Origin: Euryarchaeota archaeon UBA10
Lineage (GTDB): Archaea; Thermoplasmatota; Poseidoniia; Poseidoniales; Poseidoniaceae
Length of the DNA stretch: 5,201 nucleotides
Direction: 5' to 3'
Assembly (NCBI GenBank): GCA_002498185.1
Contig: DAGO01000003.1
Span: 1 to 5,201 of the forward strand
Positions 1 through 5,201 of the stretch are shown piece after piece. Within the stretch, counting starts at the first letter, position 1; every line of letters starts with the position of its first letter. The translations under genes and the position numbers were made by a program. Below the pieces are notes generated by a model, which ran no database searches, had not been told where the DNA came from, and was given only the letters and a program-made list of their open reading frames with translations.

Positions 1-9
1 CTGATTGGT

Positions 10-1626
10 TCAAACAGTTTCTCCAGAAGCAGCTTTCAACAATCCTAGGAATGGAGGGCTTGGCTTCTCTGGCCTGCTCTTGAATTCAGGGTGGTACTGG
101 ACGCCAACATAGTATGGATGGCCTTGGAGTTCGAAGATTTCACAACGTTGACCTGTCTCGTCTTTCCCAACGTAAACGAGGCCTTCAGCCTCAATTCTCT
201 CGATTAAATCTGGATTTACTTCGTAACGATGGCGATGACGCTCATCGACTTGTGCAGCACCGCCGTAAAGACGGCGAGTCATACAATCATCAACTTGGAA
301 AATCGTTGGCCGGCTACCTAATCTCATAGTCCCTCCAAGGTGTGTTTTCGAAATTTCTGGCATGAATACTACCGCTGGATGAGGTGTATTCTCATCGAAT
401 TCTGTTGAGTTTGCACCTTCCATACCAAGCACGTTCCTACAGAACTCAATGGTTGCAATTTGAAGACCTAAGCAGATTCCAAGGTATGGCACATTGTTGG
501 TTCTAGCATAATTTGCAGCGAGGATCTTACCCTCAATGCCTCTGTCACCGAATCCTCCAGGAACCAATATCCCATGAGCTGCTCTTAGAACATCCCAATC
601 TGAATGTGATTTATCCTCGAGGTTGCTAGCCTCAATCCAGTCAATGACGAGAGTGCGGTTTACTGCATATGATGCGTGTTCTAGACCCTTAATGACTGAG
701 AGATAAGAATCGGTAAGTCCTGTGTACTTTCCAACCATGGCGATGTGAACATCATCTCCAAGATTGTCAACGCGGTCAGCCATTGCTTCCCACCTAGACA
801 TCATGTCGGTTGCATCGCAGTCGATACCCAATGCTTCACACATACCTTGGTCTCTCAATAATAACGGAACACGGTAGATGTTGGATACATCATGCGCGCT
901 CATGACAGCATTTGGAGAAACGTGGCAAAATGCGGCTAATTTTTCTCTCACTTCTTGTGTAAGCGGCGTCTCTGCTCTGCAGACTAGTACATCTGGATTG
1001 ATTCCTAGACCCCTCAATTCCTTCACAGTGTGCTGTGTTGGTTTGGTCTTCTGCTCACCAACTGGCCCCATTACTGGAACAAGTGAAACATGAACGAAGC
1101 AGATGTTTTCTCTTCCAACTCTAAATTGGAATTGTCTCAATGCTTCGATGAATGGAGAGGATTCGATATCACCAACAGTTCCGCCTAATTCGATAACACA
1201 TGCTTCCGGTGCCTCGCCGCTTCCATCAGCTGAAACTGAGGAAATCGTTTCAATCCAATCTTGAACCGAATCTGTGATGTGTGGAATAACCTGAACGGTC
1301 TTGCCAAGGTAGTCTCCTCTTCGCTCTGCTTCGATTACTTTGGAGTATATTTTTCCAGTTGTGATATTATTGTCACGATAGAGATTCAAGTCGCAGAATC
1401 TTTCGTAGTTACCTAAGTCCAAATCTGCTTCGCCGCCATCGTCGAGAACGAAAACTTCGCCGTGTTCGAATGGAGACATTGTCCCAGCATCGCTGTTAAG
1501 GTAAGGATCAATTTTGACCGCAGTGACTCTTAGTCCTGCGCTTTTGAGAAGAACACCGATGCTTGAAGCAGTCACACCTTTACCAAGTCCGCTGAGGACG
1601 CCTCCGGAGACTACGACATACTTCAT
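10..1626 (-). CDS. pyrG: CTP synthase (glutamine-hydrolysing)
   Basis: Cytosolic CTP synthase makes CTP from UTP, ATP and glutamine, the last step of pyrimidine nucleotide synthesis. Numbering is from the chosen ATG at 1626, which gives 538 aa, close to the usual 530-550. The N-terminal synthetase domain (about 1-265) opens with the P-loop SGGVLSGLGKG (7-17). It also carries the conserved EHGEVFVLDDGGEADLDLG block near 54-72, the Mg/CTP-site motif ELGGTVGDIES (E146 at its start) and the UTP-site motif KTKPTQHTVKELRG (192 onward). The class I glutamine amidotransferase domain (about 290-538) has the oxyanion loop GGFGDRG (357-363), nucleophile C385 in GICLGLQ, and H512/E514 in HPEF. All catalytic residues are present, so the enzyme should be active. 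The start was chosen because family members begin directly with MKY-VV-GG. An in-frame ATG at 1671 would add a basic 15-residue extension. The gene follows the threonine dehydrogenase gene closely on the same strand. The family is certain; only the start is open. Confidence 0.97.
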   Translation of the reverse strand: MKYVVVSGGVLSGLGKGVTASSIGVLLKSAGLRVTAVKIDPYLNSDAGTMSPFEHGEVFVLDDGGEADLDLGNYERFCDLNLYRDNNITTGKIYSKVIEAERRGDYLGKTVQVIPHITDSVQDWIETISSVSADGSGEAPEACVIELGGTVGDIESSPFIEALRQFQFRVGRENICFVHVSLVPVMGPVGEQKTKPTQHTVKELRGLGINPDVLVCRAETPLTQEVREKLAAFCHVSPNAVMSAHDVSNIYRVPLLLRDQGMCEALGIDCDATDMMSRWEAMADRVDNLGDDVHIAMVGKYTGLTDSYLSVIKGLEHASYAVNRTLVIDWIEASNLEDKSHSDWDVLRAAHGILVPGGFGDRGIEGKILAANYARTNNVPYLGICLGLQIATIEFCRNVLGMEGANSTEFDENTPHPAVVFMPEISKTHLGGTMRLGSRPTIFQVDDCMTRRLYGGAAQVDERHRHRYEVNPDLIERIEAEGLVYVGKDETGQRCEIFELQGHPYYVGVQYHPEFKSRPEKPSPPFLGLLKAASGETV

Positions 1627-1680
1627 GCCCTTCAACGGGCTTTTAGGCGGTCGCGCCTCCCCTTTCAACATTGGGTCGCG

Positions 1681-1697
1681 TTAGAAAAATCAAAATC
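1681..1697 (-). terminator. Possible oligo-T terminator after the threonine dehydrogenase gene
   Basis: Read on the minus strand, the bases immediately after the TAG stop are GATTTTGATTTTTCTAA, with runs of four and five T. Archaeal transcription can end on oligo-T tracts without a hairpin, so this could give partial termination between the dehydrogenase gene and pyrG. The tracts are short, and the same AT-rich stretch could instead be weak promoter DNA for pyrG (a start near 1661 would leave a leader of about 35 nt before the ATG at 1626). I cannot separate these two readings. Confidence 0.25.
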
Positions 1698-2644
1698 TAC
1701 TTGCTCAGCGACTGAATCATCACGTCGCACATCGAATCTAAGTCGTATTCCAAATTGAATCCCCATTCCTGTTTTGCCAGTGTGCCATCGGTTTCATCTG
1801 GCCATGAGTCTGCATATTCTTGACGGTGGTCAGGAACAAATTCGCATTCGAAGCCCGGTATCTTTTCACGGATTTTGTGGTACAACTCTTCGGCGGTAAA
1901 ATTCAGACTAGGAAGATTGTAACCTCCACGAACTGAGAGGCTCTCGCTTGGTGCGTCCATCAACTGTAAGGTTGCTTTGATCGCATCATCCATGTACATC
2001 ATCGGTAACCGAGTTTGCCGATTTACAAAGCAAGAATAATTCTCTGAAGCGACTGCTTTGTAGAAAATTTCAACCGCGTAGTCTGTCGTTCCACCACCAG
2101 GCATAACTTTCCATGAAATCAAACCAGGATAACGCAATCCCCTGATATCCACTCCATGGGCTGAATGATAGTAGTCAGCCATTAATTCTCCAGCCACTTT
2201 GGTTATTCCATACATTGTTGCAGGGTTGAGGGGTGAATCTTGTTTAGCAATCTTGCCTACGTCAGCGCCAAAAACTGCGATTGATGAAGGTGCGAAAATT
2301 CTGAATTTGTATTTTCTAGCCAACTCAAGAACGTTCATCAGACCATCCATGTTAATTGTCCAACATAGTTGTGGATTTTTTTCTCCAGTTGCTGATAACA
2401 AGGCTGCTAAATGGTACACTTCGTTGATATTGTTGTCACGAATGATGCTCTCCATTCGCTCTGAATCGAGGACATCGAGTTTTTCATATCTGAACCCAGA
2501 ATTGTCTACATCCTCAGACTCTCTGATATCAGATGCAATCACATTTTCAGCGCCAAACTTGGTTTGCAAGGCGTCCAGTAACTCCATTCCGATCTGACCG
2601 AGGGCTCCGGTAATCAGAATGCGTCTGTTTCCGGACTCGCCCAT
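1697..2644 (-). CDS. L-threonine 3-dehydrogenase, SDR (NAD-dependent epimerase) type
   Basis: Likely oxidises L-threonine to 2-amino-3-ketobutyrate with NAD+, the first step of threonine breakdown to glycine and acetyl-CoA. The protein is 315 aa, the normal size for the extended short-chain dehydrogenase type. The N-terminal Rossmann motif TGALGQIG is at 12-19 and an acidic residue after strand 2 (ASDI, 37-40) suits NAD+. HLAALLSATGEKNP follows at 78-91. The catalytic group is S120/S121 in APSSIAVFG, Y145 and K149 in MYGITK. Then come LRYPG (170-174), GTTDYAVEIFY (185-195) and LPMMYMDDA (213-221). This order, especially the LSA-GEK, TTDYAVEIFY and LPMMYM blocks, matches the Thermoplasma/Flavobacterium-type threonine dehydrogenase and not sugar-nucleotide epimerases. 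The start at 2644 puts a short tail before the Rossmann strand. No clear Shine-Dalgarno precedes it; the best TATA candidate (TTTAGG, 2682-2677) is poor, so read-through from the thermosome gene is possible. A related SDR with another substrate cannot be fully excluded. Confidence 0.88.
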   Translation of the reverse strand: MGESGNRRILITGALGQIGMELLDALQTKFGAENVIASDIRESEDVDNSGFRYEKLDVLDSERMESIIRDNNINEVYHLAALLSATGEKNPQLCWTINMDGLMNVLELARKYKFRIFAPSSIAVFGADVGKIAKQDSPLNPATMYGITKVAGELMADYYHSAHGVDIRGLRYPGLISWKVMPGGGTTDYAVEIFYKAVASENYSCFVNRQTRLPMMYMDDAIKATLQLMDAPSESLSVRGGYNLPSLNFTAEELYHKIREKIPGFECEFVPDHRQEYADSWPDETDGTLAKQEWGFNLEYDLDSMCDVMIQSLSK

Positions 2645-2713
2645 AAACGACCTACACTAGAGTCGATACTTGAACCTAAAGGTACTAATCCGGTTGCAGT
2701 AACTTACGATATC

Positions 2714-2728
2714 TGAGAAGATTTCTCA
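2714..2728 (-). terminator. Hairpin overlapping the thermosome stop codon
   Basis: The bases TGAGAA-GAT-TTCTCA form a perfect 6-bp stem with a 3-nt loop. On the minus strand the structure begins with the TGA stop of the thermosome gene. No strong T tract follows, so it is not a classical terminator. It may be a 3'-end processing or stability element, or chance. A second, longer hairpin overlaps the stop of the Hsp20-like gene. Confidence 0.35.
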
Positions 2729-4315
2729 TTCTGCGCCAAACCCTTGGATGCGTTCTTGCACCTCGTCGGGAATCTGAGCATCCATTTGTGCCCATAGCAC
2801 ATCATCAATTCTGAGAATGCTAATTGCTGCTTCTGTAGCTCCAGAAATTGCCTGCCTAGTAATGCTCTTTGGCTCTAACACGCCTCTCGAAATTGTGTCT
2901 TTTGCTTCACCGTCAGTCAGGTCTAATCCCATGAAATCCCCCGATTCGTTATGGGCTGCTGTTAACTTTAGCAGAGAGTCAATTCCGTCATATCCCGCGT
3001 TTGCAGCCAATGCTCTAGGTATTGATTCAAGTGCATCTGCCCATGCTTCGATAGCAAGTTGCTCACGGCCAGGAACGGTTTCTGCATATCTCCGTAGACG
3101 TCGACCAAGTGCTACTTGAGTTGCACCTGCTCCGGGTAGAAGTACTGGCTCTTCCAATAGCTGACAAGCAACTCCTAAACCATCAGCGAAGCAACGCTCT
3201 ACCTCATCTAAGACACTTTGAGTGCTACCTCTTGCAATTAAGGTTGCACCGCTATCTTCTGCATCTAAGATCCAGTGATTTACTCCGCCTCGCAATTCTT
3301 CTCTAGTCTTGATGAATGCCCCAAGGTCTTGCTTTGTTGCTCTTCCAGCATCTGGAACTAGGTTGGCTCCACATGCACGTGATAGTAGGTCCAAATCCCT
3401 CTTCTCAACTCTGCGATATGTAAGAATGCCATGCTTAGAGAGCGCTTGGCGTGCCTCATCATCAACTCCTTCTTTGCAAACCAATAAATCACAGCCGATT
3501 TCGACTAGATTCTCTACTTGTTTGAGTAATGATTTTGATTCTGCACTACGGAATGCATCTACCATTCCAGCAGATGTGATGTTCAATTTTGTTTCAAACT
3601 GAGGCTTTCTACGCTCGATCCCTCCATCCAGAATTAGAATTGAACCAGGTCCTCCTCTTTCTTTCATTTCAGGGTGGATGCGGCTCTTTGCAAGAGCTAA
3701 TCCAGTTATCAAAGTGGATTCTTGCATGCCTCCACCGGTCTGTTTGATGATTTTGACTCTGGTAGGGTCTGCTCTTCCTTCAGACAATACCGTCTGCCCT
3801 GCTTGTAAAGAAAGCGCAGCAAGGTGTTTTTCCATTCCCTTGTCTAACTTACCAGCGAGTGATGTTTCGATAGCAGATTCAATTTGTTCAGTGCTTGCTT
3901 CGATTGCTAACTCATCTAGTGAGGATAGAGCGAACTTTTCTGCTAGTGCATATCCTCTTGCGATAATTGTAGGATGTACACCTTGCCTGACTAATTGCCA
4001 GGCATTTCTCAACATTTCAGCACAAATAACCACTGTAGTGGTTGTACCATCTCTTGCAACTCTATCTTGAGTGGATGATGAACTGATTATCATTTTAGCA
4101 ACAGGGTGCTCAACTCTAGCGGTCTCAAGGACTGTTACTCCGTCATTGGTAACCAGAGTCTCGCCTTGGTCGTCCACCAGTAACTTGTCTAGGCCCTTTG
4201 GCCCTAGAGTAGAGCGAACTGCACCTGCCAATGCGATTGCGGCTTGGACGTTTTTGCGTAACGCCTCACGGCCACTTGTTCTCTCTGTAGATTCGAGAAT
4301 AGTTTCCTCCGCCAT
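2726..4315 (-). CDS. Thermosome subunit (group II chaperonin, Hsp60 class)
   Basis: Subunit of the double-ring archaeal chaperonin that folds proteins in the cytosol with ATP. From the ATG at 4315 it is 529 aa, normal for the family. The N-terminal equatorial part has TLGPKGLDKLL (36-46), TNDGVTVLE (56-64) and DGTTTTVV (89-96). The apical domain with the helical lid segment (AKSRIHPEMKERGG, 209-222) and ITSAGMVDAF (247-255) lies in the middle. The C-terminal equatorial part has ER-x4-DGL with the probable hydrolytic Asp D378, then PGAGATQ (394-400), EQLAIEAWADALESIPR (418-434) and LRIDDVLWA (501-509). Two positions differ from the usual consensus: R88 replaces the first Gly of GDGTT, and A396 replaces the middle Gly of PGGGA. 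The usual Gly/Met-rich tail is missing. The start at 4315 was chosen over an in-frame ATG at 4348 because it gives a family-like N-terminus and has GGAAGGT just upstream. The gene diverges from the Hsp20-dnaK pair. Confidence 0.95.
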   Translation of the reverse strand: MAEETILESTERTSGREALRKNVQAAIALAGAVRSTLGPKGLDKLLVDDQGETLVTNDGVTVLETARVEHPVAKMIISSSSTQDRVARDGTTTTVVICAEMLRNAWQLVRQGVHPTIIARGYALAEKFALSSLDELAIEASTEQIESAIETSLAGKLDKGMEKHLAALSLQAGQTVLSEGRADPTRVKIIKQTGGGMQESTLITGLALAKSRIHPEMKERGGPGSILILDGGIERRKPQFETKLNITSAGMVDAFRSAESKSLLKQVENLVEIGCDLLVCKEGVDDEARQALSKHGILTYRRVEKRDLDLLSRACGANLVPDAGRATKQDLGAFIKTREELRGGVNHWILDAEDSGATLIARGSTQSVLDEVERCFADGLGVACQLLEEPVLLPGAGATQVALGRRLRRYAETVPGREQLAIEAWADALESIPRALAANAGYDGIDSLLKLTAAHNESGDFMGLDLTDGEAKDTISRGVLEPKSITRQAISGATEAAISILRIDDVLWAQMDAQIPDEVQERIQGFGAE

Positions 4316-4317
4316 CG

Positions 4318-4324
4318 ACCTTCC
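4318..4324 (-). promoter_or_regulatory. Shine-Dalgarno-like site for the thermosome start at 4315
   Basis: The minus strand reads GGAAGGT with only two bases before the ATG at 4315. The spacing is short for a standard Shine-Dalgarno. The alternative ATG at 4348 has no such site, so this modestly favours the 4315 start. Confidence 0.4.
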
Positions 4325-4357
4325 GACCCAACAACCTGCCTTGAACATGTTGCGAGA

Positions 4358-4403
4358 TTGTAATCGGCGAGTTCATATATGGGCTACTGCTCCGACTATA
4401 CAA
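4358..4403. repeat. Imperfect inverted repeat flanking the shared TATA box
   Basis: The left arm TTGTAATCGGCGAG (4358-4371) resembles the reverse complement, TTGTATAGTCGGAG, of the right arm (4390-4403). TTGTA and TCGG are shared, with a 2-base spacing difference between them. The dyad centre is near 4380, within three bases of the centre of CATATATG. This layout would suit an operator for a dimeric regulator acting on both promoters, but the match is imperfect and may be chance. Confidence 0.25.
4374..4381. promoter_or_regulatory. Palindromic TATA box, probably shared by the divergent chaperone genes
   Basis: CATATATG is a perfect palindrome between the thermosome and Hsp20-like genes. Archaeal TATA boxes sit about 26-27 bases upstream of the transcription start. 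Applied rightward, this predicts a start near 4404, leaving a leader of about 28 nt that includes GGGGTGA before the ATG at 4432. Applied leftward, it predicts a start near 4351, about 36 nt before the ATG at 4315 and almost at the alternative ATG at 4348. No convincing purine-rich BRE is visible on either side. A weaker second candidate, TATACA, lies at 4397-4402. Confidence 0.5.
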
Positions 4404-4419
4404 CCGATGGTTACCTAGT

Positions 4420-4426
4420 GGGGTGA
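4420..4426 (+). promoter_or_regulatory. Shine-Dalgarno for the Hsp20-like gene
   Basis: GGGGTGA resembles the archaeal consensus GGAGGTGA and ends five bases before the ATG at 4432. It decides the start: the in-frame GTG at 4423 lies inside this site and is unlikely to be used. Confidence 0.7.
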
Positions 4427-4431
4427 GAACG

Positions 4432-5133
4432 ATGGCTGAAGACTGGGAAGAAAAGATGCTAGAGCAGATGGCTGAGATGTTCCAAAAGATGGGAATGACC
4501 GTTGATATCAATCAACTAAAAGCCATGATGAAGCAGTTCCAATCCAAATTCGAAGCAATGGGAATCGACCCGGAAAGACTTGCAAAGGGAGATGTGAACT
4601 TCAACTTCGATATGTCTGACATATCCAAATTATTCCAGTCAGGGATGCCAATTAATGACATGCTCTCAAACCTAGGCGTCGATGTCAAGGTTGATGCCGC
4701 CCCTGTTGAAGTTGATATCGAAGAATCTGAACCAAGTAATGAAGTTCTCAGACTACCTTCTGATGATATCTATCTCTCGGGCTGGAATATGTCAATAACT
4801 GTCGATTTCTCAATGCGCACAGACATTGAAGAAATTGAAATCGCGCTATCTAGCGGTGGGGAAATGCTCGAAATTCTCTCTGACCCAACTGAGCCCCCTC
4901 TGGCTCAAATCGAATTACCGCATCAATGCGACGATGTAGTCGATTGGTCAATTAACAATGGAATCCTTGACATAACTTTGAAGCTAACACCTCAAGGTTC
5001 TGCTTTGGAAACCGAATCTGAGGATATCGATGATGATATCGAAGATGATCTTGCTCCAGTCTCATCAGATGTAAGCGTAGACCTTGCAGACGACGATGAT
5101 GACGAAGATGATGGAGGAATTCCGATTTTCTGA
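4432..5133 (+). CDS. Hsp20/alpha-crystallin-like protein with acidic linker and C-terminal IPI motif
   Basis: Probable small heat-shock-type chaperone, 233 aa, no signal peptide or membrane segment. Residues 1-85 are helical-looking and Met-rich (12 Met in the first 80), with short FQ(K/S) motifs at 17, 36 and 68. Residues about 112-187 look like an alpha-crystallin domain: strands around YLSGWNMSITVDFSM (114-128), DIEEIEIALS (131-140), an IELP block (160-163), and SINNGILDITLKL (173-185), which fits the family's closing A-x-x-NGVL-x-I-x-L pattern. Residues 191-228 are very acidic (20 Asp/Glu of 38). The protein ends GIPIF; I230-P-I232 matches the I-x-I/V motif by which small heat-shock proteins dock a C-terminal tail onto a neighbouring core domain. 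Here the motif is about 45 residues past the core, farther than usual. The gene starts with a good Shine-Dalgarno and ends 27 bases before dnaK, so the two are probably co-transcribed. The domain call rests on pattern recognition of a divergent core; a CS/p23-like fold is the main alternative. Confidence 0.75.
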   Translation: MAEDWEEKMLEQMAEMFQKMGMTVDINQLKAMMKQFQSKFEAMGIDPERLAKGDVNFNFDMSDISKLFQSGMPINDMLSNLGVDVKVDAAPVEVDIEESEPSNEVLRLPSDDIYLSGWNMSITVDFSMRTDIEEIEIALSSGGEMLEILSDPTEPPLAQIELPHQCDDVVDWSINNGILDITLKLTPQGSALETESEDIDDDIEDDLAPVSSDVSVDLADDDDDEDDGGIPIF

Positions 5134-5140
5134 AATCGGA
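5121..5140 (+). repeat. Perfect hairpin over the stop codon of the Hsp20-like gene
   Basis: TCCGATTT (5121-5128) and AAATCGGA (5133-5140) form a perfect 8-bp stem with the loop TCTG. The structure covers the last codons (the IPIF end) and the TGA stop, and sits nine bases before the Shine-Dalgarno of dnaK. No T tract follows, so full termination before dnaK is unlikely. It could modulate translation coupling, mRNA processing or partial read-through. Confidence 0.5.
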
Positions 5141-5148
5141 TATATTAC

Positions 5149-5156
5149 GGAAGTGA
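5149..5156 (+). promoter_or_regulatory. Shine-Dalgarno for dnaK
   Basis: GGAAGTGA matches the archaeal consensus GGAGGTGA at seven of eight positions and ends four bases before the ATG at 5161, which supports that start. Confidence 0.75.
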
Positions 5157-5160
5157 AAAT

Positions 5161-5201
5161 ATGGCTAAAAACAGCGTAATTGGAATAGACTTAGGAACAA
5201 C
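5161..5201 (+). CDS. dnaK: DnaK (Hsp70) chaperone, N-terminal fragment cut by the window end
   Basis: Only 13 full codons are present, reading MAKNSVIGIDLGT followed by the first two bases (AC) of the next codon. This is the characteristic Hsp70 start: a short lead, then the phosphate-1 motif GIDLGTT of the actin-like ATPase domain. DnaK binds unfolded peptides in an ATP cycle with DnaJ and GrpE in the cytosol. Its position right after an Hsp20-like gene, with a strong Shine-Dalgarno and no obvious promoter in the 27-base gap, suggests co-transcription. In archaea dnaK is generally regarded as acquired from bacteria; nothing in this short fragment tests that. The rest of the gene lies outside the window, so its integrity cannot be judged. 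Other actin-fold ATPases share the GIDLGTT motif, but the context favours Hsp70. Confidence 0.9.
   Translation, partial: MAKNSVIGIDLGT

Noticed and set aside
2199..2597. A 132-codon open frame on the plus strand inside the threonine dehydrogenase gene
   Set aside because: It lies fully antisense to a gene with clear family motifs, has no recognisable domain and no ribosome site; it is a reading-frame shadow.
3678..4418. Open frames of 115-130 codons on the plus strand across the thermosome gene
   Set aside because: They are antisense to conserved thermosome motifs and their translations show no recognisable family pattern.
4423..4431. GTG at 4423 as start of the Hsp20-like gene
   Set aside because: This GTG is part of the Shine-Dalgarno GGGGTGA that serves the ATG at 4432.
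4266..4511. An 81-codon minus-strand frame spanning the divergent promoter region
   Set aside because: It overlaps the start of the thermosome gene in another frame and the Hsp20-like gene in antisense, and would cover the promoter region; no protein features.
5139..5147. ATATATT-like stretch as a separate TATA box for dnaK
   Set aside because: It is only about 18 bases from the dnaK ATG, so the predicted transcription start would fall inside the coding region.
1..5201. CRISPR array, tRNA/rRNA genes, insertion sequences or attachment sites
   Set aside because: No regularly spaced direct repeats, no tRNA-like cloverleaf or rRNA stretches and no transposase-like frames were found; nearly all of the window is explained by five protein genes.

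Overview
The window reads as archaeal, most likely from a Thermoplasmatota-type euryarchaeon; a marine Poseidoniales (Marine Group II) genome is my best guess. The evidence is a group II chaperonin (thermosome) rather than GroEL, an SDR-type threonine dehydrogenase closely resembling my recollection of the Thermoplasma volcanium enzyme, archaeal TATA-like and Shine-Dalgarno-like signals, and a dnaK of the kind that many mesophilic archaea acquired from bacteria. The lineage is inferred from remembered family sequences; no database search was run.

Layout. On the minus strand, in transcription order, lie a thermosome subunit (4315-2726), an L-threonine 3-dehydrogenase/NAD-dependent epimerase-family protein (2644-1697) and CTP synthase (pyrG; 1626 or 1671 down to 10). 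On the plus strand, diverging from the thermosome, lie an Hsp20/alpha-crystallin-like protein of 233 aa (4432-5133) and the first 13 codons of dnaK (5161 to the window end). The genes are tightly packed: the gaps are 27, 116, 81 and 25-70 bases, and no gene-free stretch exceeds 300 bases.

How the genes work together. The right half is a protein-folding locus. The short region 4316-4431 separates a chaperonin from a small-heat-shock-like protein plus Hsp70. It holds a palindromic CATATATG that is correctly spaced to act as a TATA box in both directions, so the three chaperone genes could be co-regulated. The left half is metabolic: threonine catabolism and pyrimidine nucleotide synthesis.

Most notable points: (i) the Hsp20-like protein has a Met-rich helical N-terminus, an alpha-crystallin-like core, a long acidic linker and a terminal I-P-I motif typical of sHSP C-termini; (ii) both this gene and the thermosome gene have a perfect hairpin overlapping the stop codon; (iii) the thermosome subunit differs from the family consensus at two nucleotide-pocket glycines and lacks the GGM tail.
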